Positions 58,564 to 64,000 of a stretch of DNA of 64,000 nucleotides are shown piece by piece. The DNA comes from Acidovorax sp. Leaf191 (GTDB lineage: Bacteria; Pseudomonadota; Gammaproteobacteria; Burkholderiales; Burkholderiaceae_C), in the NCBI RefSeq assembly GCF_001424425.1, contig NZ_LMPT01000018.1:310001-374000 (forward strand), read 5' to 3'. Position numbers and translations under genes: made by a program. Below the pieces are notes generated by a model. The model made no database searches. It was given only the letters and a program-made list of their open reading frames with translations, and had not been told where the DNA came from. Positions within the stretch are counted from its first letter, which is position 1; every line of letters starts with the position of its first letter.

Positions 58564-61500
58564 TCAGTCGTACTTCACGGTATAGATCAGATCCACCGCG
58601 CTCTTCTCCCCCGTCTGCCCGCGCAGCGTCAGGCGGCGCGACAGGTCGTAGAAGATATACAGCGTGCCCAGCGTGCCCGACAGGCTGCGTTCGTACGTCA
58701 CGTACAGATCCTTGGACAAGCGCTTGCCAAAAGTGAGTGCAGCGCCCGTGGCGTCTTCGCCGGAGCCGGGGCCCTTGAAGCCGATTTCGTCCAGGCCCAC
58801 GCGGTTGGCGATGTTGGCGGCGGTGTTGTTGCCGCCGCCGCCTCGGCCCAGCAGGGCCAGGGCGGCTTGTTGCAGCACGGCGGCTTCGGCGCCGCCGGCG
58901 GCGGCGTTGCGGCCCAGGACCACCCACGACAGCTTTTCGGCGTCGGGCAGTTCGGGGTCCGAATACAGGCGCACGCGCGGGGCCTGGGCGCTGCCAGTGA
59001 CCTGCACGCCCGCGCGCACGCTGATGTTGGGGCGCAGGGCCAGGATGTCGAGCGACGGGTTGTTGTACGGGCCGTTGAAGCGGATGAGGCCGGTCTCCAC
59101 GTCCAGCATCTGGCCCCAGGCGCGGTAGCGGCCCTCTTCGGTGCGCACCTCGCCGGTCACGCGCGGCGGGGCGCCGGCCACGGCGCTGCTGCGGATGTCC
59201 ACTTCGCCGGTCAGGCGCGTGGTGATGCCGTGGCCATGCAGCGCGAAGTCGCGGCCCAGGTTGAGGGTGATGGCGATGTCGGGGGGCTTGGCGGTTTCGG
59301 CCTGCGCGGCCACCTGGTTGGCGCGGGCGGCGGCCTGGGCCTTGGCCTGGTCTTCCTTGTCCTTGGCGGCAGACCGCACGACCACGTCCGAGCCCAGGCT
59401 GGGCGCGCTTTCGTCGGGCAGGATGATGGTGGCGCGGTCGGTGGTCAGCTTGCCGCGCAGGCTGATCTGGCCTTGCTGCAGCTGGGCCTTCAGCTCGCCC
59501 GACACGCTGATCTGGCGGTCGGCGCGTACCAGCACCTGCAGGGCCTTGGCCTCGGCCTGCATGGCCATGGCGATGCCCGACATGCCGTTGCCCGCCTGGC
59601 CCCAGGTGATGCGGCCAGAGCCCGTGAGGGTGCCGCCGTCCTGCGGCGCGGCGGTGCGGTTGCCGCTGAAACCTGCGATGCGTGCGCCGCTGCCGCGCCC
59701 GCCCTGCAGGCGGAACTCGGTGATGTCCAGTTGGTTGCCGCTCAAATTGGCGCGCAGGCGGCCGCCTTGCAGGTCCACGCCGTCGACCACGGAGCGCACG
59801 GCCAGTTCGTCGGCACCCAGCGTGCCGGCCCAGCGGGGTGCGTCGCGCGTGCCGGACAAGGTGGCGCTGGCGTCCAGCGTGCCGCGCACGCGCCAGCCGG
59901 GCGGTGCCAGGGCAGACCACACACCCACGTCCGGCAGGCGGGCGCGCAGCGTGCCGGCCAGGGGGGCGTCGGCCGCCCAGGTGATGGCGGCCAGGTCGGT
60001 GCCCGCGCTGCCACCGGCCAGGGTGAGCCGGGTGCTGGCGCTGGCATCGATCTCGCCGGCGCGGTCGCTGGCCCAGGCCAGACGTGCGCGCAGCGCGTCG
60101 CCTTCCACATCGATCGACACCTCGGCCTGGCGCACACCGGCGGGCGTGCCCGCGGCTGGGGTGGACGTGGCCTCGGTGGCGATCACGGTGGTGGCGCCGG
60201 CACCCGCGCCCTGGCCGCTGCTTTGTACGGCAGTGACGGCAGTTGGGTCGCCCGCCAGGATGCGCAGGTCGCCGCTGGCGCGCCGCAGGCTGGCGCTGGC
60301 ACGCAGCGCACTGGTGGTGTCCAGGTTCCATTGGCCATCCAGCACCAGGGTGCTGCCCAGGCCCATGCGGGCCAGCAGCGGCTGCGTGGGGCGGCCCGCT
60401 GCTGCGGGTGTGCCGCCCATGCCCAGCGCATCCACCCAGGCCATGGGCAGGCCCTGCAGGGTGCCCTGTGTCTGCAGCTGGAATGCGGGGCCGGTGGTGA
60501 CTCGCACGGGCTGCCAGCGCAGTACCACGGTGCCAGGCTGCGGGCCGGTCAGGCGGGCCTGGCCTGCGGATGTCTGGATGGTCAGTGCGGGCGCGGGCTG
60601 GGGCGCGGGGGCGGTGCCACCTTTGGTGTCGTTGTTGTCGTTCCTGTTGCGCCGGCTTGCCGTGCCGGCGGCGGGGGCCGTGCTGGCCGTGGTGTTCACG
60701 GTAATGGACAGCGGTTCGGCCAGCTGCACGGCCCAGGGGCCGGGGCGCTGAGCGTCCTGCGCCTGCAGGCGCAGTTCGTTGATCTGTGCTCGCCATTGCG
60801 AGGGGGCGGCCAGGCCACCGGACAGTCGGGCCTGCAGGGTGGCGCGCTGCATCTGCTGTGCCTGGCTGGCGTTCAGGCGGGCTTCGCCGTCCACCGACAG
60901 GGCGGCCTGCAGTACGTTGCCCGACAGCTCGGCCTTCACGCCGCGCAGTTGCACGGCGGTGGGCCTGCTGCCGGCTTCCTTGGTTGGGGGCAGCGTCAGG
61001 TCGAGCTGCGATGTGGCCAGCGTGGCCTGCAGCTCGAAGGCGTCCTTGGTTGCTGGCAAGGCTGCGCCGGTTGGGGCGGCCTGCAGTTGGCGCGCCAGTG
61101 TCTGCCAGCCGCCCTTCCAGCGCGCGGTGACCGACGCTGCGCCCTTGGCCGTGGCACCCTGCAGCGCGTCCTGTGCTGCGCTGCCGGCGAACGGCAGGCT
61201 GGTGAGCCAGCGCTGCGTGGCATCCAGGTCGGCCCATTGCACCTGCAGGTCGCCAGCGCCGGTGGTGGGTGCGATGCTGCCTTGCGCCCGGGCCGTGGCG
61301 CCCGGCACGGTGATGGCAAGCTGGCCCTGCACGGCGGGGCCGGCCAGGGCGATGCGCACACCGGTGCCTTCGGCGCGCGCCTGCAGTGCATCCACCAGCA
61401 GGCGGTCGAGCTGCACCGTGCCGCCACCGGTCTGGGCCCCGTGTTGCCAACTTCCCTGCGCCGCCAGGGTCTGGATGCTGAGCAGGGCAGGGCGGCCCTT

Positions 61501-63093
61501 GGTGGCCCGTGCAGACGCTGCAGCGGGGCCCGACGCACGGATGTCTGCGCTGAAGCGCACCTGGTCGCCCTGCGTCTGTGCGCTGGCGCGGCCTGCCAGC
61601 GGCACGGCAGCCATGGCGGTGTGCAGCAGGTCGGGGCGCAGGTTGCGCAGTTCGGCCTGGCCCTCCAGCGCCTGGGTGGATGGCGTGTAGTGACCTTGCA
61701 GCGTGGCCGTGCCGGTGCCTGCGCTGGCAACGGCGCTGGGCACGGTCCAGCGGGTGCCATCGTAGCTGGCGTCTGCCTGCAGCGCGGACAGAGGCAGGCG
61801 GCCCTGGTCCCACGGGCCCGCCAGGTCGTTGCGCAACTGGGCTTGCAGCGTCCATCCGGTGGTCGGTGCCGGCGACACTGGGGCAGGCACGGGTGGGGCA
61901 CTGCCCTGCGTGCTGGTGGGTGGATGGGGTGCGGGTGGCTGCTGCGTGGTGTTTGCTGCGGGGGTGATCGCCACCGGACCGGCCGTCACCGTGCCATGCA
62001 ACTGTGTGCTGGGTGCCTGGGGCCAGAGTGCGGCCAGGTCCACGGCGCGCAGCGCTGCGGTGGCGGCCTGCAGGGGCTGGGCGGTCCATGGGGTGACTGT
62101 GGCCGTCAGGTCGGCCTGCATGGGCTCAGCAGGCGGTGGCGTTGGCGTGCGCTGGCCTGCGCGTGGTGTGCGGGTACCGTTGGATGCGGGTTTGGCTGGC
62201 TTTGCTGCAGAGGCGGATGATGCAGCCGATGCTGGTGGCGCCACCTCTGCGGCCACCGGGCTGATGCGCGCCTTCAGTTCCAGCTGCGCCGCAGCCGTGG
62301 CCAGCGTGCCCTGCAGCGTGGCGTGTGCGCCCAACTGCAGCGCTGCGCCGCCACCGGGCACGGCGGTGTGCACCGCGCCGTCCACCGTGGCGTCCAGCGC
62401 CATGGGCGCATCGGCCTGCAGCGTGGCGCTGGCGCTGTAGCGGCCCTGGGCCAGCTCCACGTTGTCGATCTTCAGACGGTGATCGCGCCCGTCGTAGCGG
62501 TACGTGCCCTGCAGGCCCAGCACCTGCACGGCCGGCGTGCCTGCCCACTGGATCTCGTCCACCCGAAACGGCACGCCGATCTGCAGCGGCAGCTTGAGCT
62601 GCGTGAGGGGTTGTGGTGGCTCGGTGCTGCGCGGTGCGTCCGCGGCCGGTGTGATCTGCACCCGGGCGGCGTGCACCTCGCCCAGCTCCAGGCGCCGTTG
62701 CAGCAGGGGCATGAGCTGCCAGCCCAGGGCGATGTCGTTCACCTCCACGGACAGCGCCGGGCTGCTCCAGCGCAGCCAGCCGATGTGCCCGCCGCCGCGC
62801 AGTGACCCGCTGACGTCGCGGCTTTCCAGTTGCTGGTCGGCGGGCAGGTACTGCGCGGCGCGTGCCAGTGCCGCCGCCAGCGAGCTGTTGCTGCCGGCCC
62901 ACCACCACAGGGCTGCGGCGGTGGCGATGAGCAGGGCCACCACGGTGGCCAGCAACCAGCCCAGGCCCCGCAGCGCGCGGCGTACGCGCCGCCGTGGGGG
63001 CTTCTTGCGGCCGGACGCGCCAGCGCTGAAATCCGAATACCTGGCGCGTGGCGGAGCGGGGGCTGGAACGGGCGTGGGGTCCTGGTTTGCCAT
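58564..63093 (-). CDS. tamB: Translocation and assembly module subunit TamB
   Basis: The 1509-residue protein has a short cytoplasmic N-terminus, one membrane anchor at about residues 44-66 (LGWLLATVVALLIATAAALWWWAG), a very long beta-helix-type periplasmic region rich in Ala, Gln and Thr, and the conserved C-terminal TamB domain ending YTVKYD. TamB spans the periplasm and works with TamA to insert some outer-membrane proteins and autotransporters; related proteins move lipids. Its start overlaps the stop of the tamA gene upstream (TGATG), so the pair is translationally coupled. Length is typical for betaproteobacteria. The start is at the ATG at 63093. Confidence 0.9.
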   Translation of the reverse strand: MANQDPTPVPAPAPPRARYSDFSAGASGRKKPPRRRVRRALRGLGWLLATVVALLIATAAALWWWAGSNSSLAAALARAAQYLPADQQLESRDVSGSLRGGGHIGWLRWSSPALSVEVNDIALGWQLMPLLQRRLELGEVHAARVQITPAADAPRSTEPPQPLTQLKLPLQIGVPFRVDEIQWAGTPAVQVLGLQGTYRYDGRDHRLKIDNVELAQGRYSASATLQADAPMALDATVDGAVHTAVPGGGAALQLGAHATLQGTLATAAAQLELKARISPVAAEVAPPASAASSASAAKPAKPASNGTRTPRAGQRTPTPPPAEPMQADLTATVTPWTAQPLQAATAALRAVDLAALWPQAPSTQLHGTVTAGPVAITPAANTTQQPPAPHPPTSTQGSAPPVPAPVSPAPTTGWTLQAQLRNDLAGPWDQGRLPLSALQADASYDGTRWTVPSAVASAGTGTATLQGHYTPSTQALEGQAELRNLRPDLLHTAMAAVPLAGRASAQTQGDQVRFSADIRASGPAAASARATKGRPALLSIQTLAAQGSWQHGAQTGGGTVQLDRLLVDALQARAEGTGVRIALAGPAVQGQLAITVPGATARAQGSIAPTTGAGDLQVQWADLDATQRWLTSLPFAGSAAQDALQGATAKGAASVTARWKGGWQTLARQLQAAPTGAALPATKDAFELQATLATSQLDLTLPPTKEAGSRPTAVQLRGVKAELSGNVLQAALSVDGEARLNASQAQQMQRATLQARLSGGLAAPSQWRAQINELRLQAQDAQRPGPWAVQLAEPLSITVNTTASTAPAAGTASRRNRNDNNDTKGGTAPAPQPAPALTIQTSAGQARLTGPQPGTVVLRWQPVRVTTGPAFQLQTQGTLQGLPMAWVDALGMGGTPAAAGRPTQPLLARMGLGSTLVLDGQWNLDTTSALRASASLRRASGDLRILAGDPTAVTAVQSSGQGAGAGATTVIATEATSTPAAGTPAGVRQAEVSIDVEGDALRARLAWASDRAGEIDASASTRLTLAGGSAGTDLAAITWAADAPLAGTLRARLPDVGVWSALAPPGWRVRGTLDASATLSGTRDAPRWAGTLGADELAVRSVVDGVDLQGGRLRANLSGNQLDITEFRLQGGRGSGARIAGFSGNRTAAPQDGGTLTGSGRITWGQAGNGMSGIAMAMQAEAKALQVLVRADRQISVSGELKAQLQQGQISLRGKLTTDRATIILPDESAPSLGSDVVVRSAAKDKEDQAKAQAAARANQVAAQAETAKPPDIAITLNLGRDFALHGHGITTRLTGEVDIRSSAVAGAPPRVTGEVRTEEGRYRAWGQMLDVETGLIRFNGPYNNPSLDILALRPNISVRAGVQVTGSAQAPRVRLYSDPELPDAEKLSWVVLGRNAAAGGAEAAVLQQAALALLGRGGGGNNTAANIANRVGLDEIGFKGPGSGEDATGAALTFGKRLSKDLYVTYERSLSGTLGTLYIFYDLSRRLTLRGQTGEKSAVDLIYTVKYD

Positions 63094-64000
63094 CAGAAGC
63101 TGAACCCCAGACGCAGGTGCACCCGCACTTCCTTGGTCTTCACACCGTAGGCCAGGTCGGCCTGCAGCGGGCCCACCGGGCTGCGCCAGCGCACACCCGC
63201 GCCCACGCCGACGCGCGGGTCCAGGTCGCCTGCGCGGTCGGCCACCGCGCCTGCGTCCACGAACAGTGTGCTTTCCCAGTCGGTCATCTCACCCTTGTAG
63301 ACGATGGGGCGCTGCCATTCGACGCTGCCCACGGCCATGTAGCGGCCGCCGTACAGCATGCCGTTGTCGGTGCGGGCGCCGATGCTGCGGTAGCCGTAGC
63401 CCCGCACCGTGGTGTCGCCACCGGTCAGAAAGAGCTGCGTCACCGGCACCTGGGCACTGTCGCGCGCCAGCACGGCCCCAGCCTCGGTGCGCACGGCGAT
63501 GCGGGCATTGCGGCCCTGGCCGGCGTCGTCCTGCACGCGGCCTGCGGGGATGAAGGTCTGCCAGCGCACCAGGGTGCGCACGAAGGGGTCGCGCTCGGGC
63601 CGCAGCGTGGTGCCCACGCCCAACTCCACGGCGATGCCGTGGCCGCGCGTGGGTGCGGTCATGTTGTTGAAGTAGCGGCCCGTCCAGCCGTAGTTGAGGC
63701 TGACGGCGGTGCCCGACGGCGGTGCGCCCACACCCTGGCTGTTGGCGTAGTCGTACTGCAGGAAGTAGCTGCGGTCGATGGCTTTGGTGCTCTTGCTGCG
63801 GCCCGATCGCAGGCGGCCGCTGTTGGTGTCGAAGTCGCCCGTGTCCTCGCGCTGCAATTGGCCGCCGGCGAACCAGCGCCAGCCGTTGGTGTCGGGCAGT
63901 GCGGTCCATTCGGTGCTGGCCAGTTTCGTCTCGCGGTCCAGCGACAGCTTGCTCACCGCGCGCCAGCCGATGCCGGGCAGCTTGTTGTGGATGTGCTCCA
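63093..64000 (-). CDS. tamA: Autotransporter assembly complex protein TamA, C-terminal part
   Basis: The frame is open to the right edge, so only the C-terminal ~300 residues are visible. They form an Omp85-family beta-barrel with alternating strands and the LTGGDTTVRGYGYRSIGAR motif (the RGY/IRGF-like loop near residue 195 of the visible part). The last strand ends RVHLRLGFSF with the terminal Phe needed by the BAM complex. TamA is the outer-membrane half of the translocation and assembly module. POTRA domains lie outside the window. It overlaps tamB at its stop codon by one base. Confidence 0.88.
   Translation of the reverse strand, partial: EHIHNKLPGIGWRAVSKLSLDRETKLASTEWTALPDTNGWRWFAGGQLQREDTGDFDTNSGRLRSGRSKSTKAIDRSYFLQYDYANSQGVGAPPSGTAVSLNYGWTGRYFNNMTAPTRGHGIAVELGVGTTLRPERDPFVRTLVRWQTFIPAGRVQDDAGQGRNARIAVRTEAGAVLARDSAQVPVTQLFLTGGDTTVRGYGYRSIGARTDNGMLYGGRYMAVGSVEWQRPIVYKGEMTDWESTLFVDAGAVADRAGDLDPRVGVGAGVRWRSPVGPLQADLAYGVKTKEVRVHLRLGFSF

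Overview
The window is high-GC chromosomal DNA, almost certainly from a betaproteobacterium of the family Comamonadaceae (Acidovorax or a close relative). I base this on codon use, gene content (PyrX-type dihydroorotase homologue, TamA/TamB, galactarate/uronate TRAP cluster) and several short intergenic repeat families of a kind I associate with that family. No database search was run, so the genus is an inference.

Layout. 0-6 kb: the 3' end of a dihydroorotase-like gene, an acyltransferase, two small minus-strand accessory genes (one behind an integron attC-like half site), a Yip1-type membrane protein and a DUF4166/DCC pair. 5.9-8.7 kb: a divergent ferric-iron ABC transporter (ATPase, permease) with a candidate Fur box between the genes. 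9.6-13.9 kb: a minus-strand DUF2946 - TonB-dependent receptor - PepSY membrane protein group for siderophore-type metal uptake. 14-15 kb: an orphan gene of unknown function. 15.1-22.9 kb: a five-gene minus-strand cassette (SWIM - DUF5691 - MoxR AAA - DUF5682 - VWA) joined by ATGA overlaps except at one junction that carries a 9-bp minisatellite. I consider it the most interesting functional unit here.

23.2-34.7 kb: an oxidative hexuronate/aldarate catabolic cluster: semialdehyde dehydrogenase, GntR/FadR regulator, uronate dehydrogenase, SMP-30 lactonase, three-part TRAP transporter, galactarate dehydratase, EamA transporter and aldose 1-epimerase. Together these would import and oxidise galacturonate/glucuronate to 2-oxoglutarate; the dehydratase/decarboxylase step (KdgD) is not in the window. 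Two related palindromes lie where the regulator should act. 34.7-49.9 kb is ordinary housekeeping and regulatory content: LysR/SDR pair, HtrA protease, two-component system, ketopantoate reductase, Lrp/EamA exporter pair, VOC protein, a Gly/Gln/Tyr-rich disordered protein, an NmrA/DUF1857 pair with a divergent LysR.

49.9-58.4 kb is a decayed accessory island next to tRNA-Arg(CCU). It holds a tyrosine integrase broken by a stop codon and a frameshift, a frameshifted second copy of a gene that is intact at 57.1 kb, and about eight small lower-GC genes of unknown function in mixed orientation. Seven copies of one short repeat sit at their boundaries, along with attC-like sequences and a cluster of GGGGGCACA motifs beside the tRNA. 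58.4-64 kb: tRNA-Arg, then tamB and the 3' part of tamA (minus strand, running off the window).
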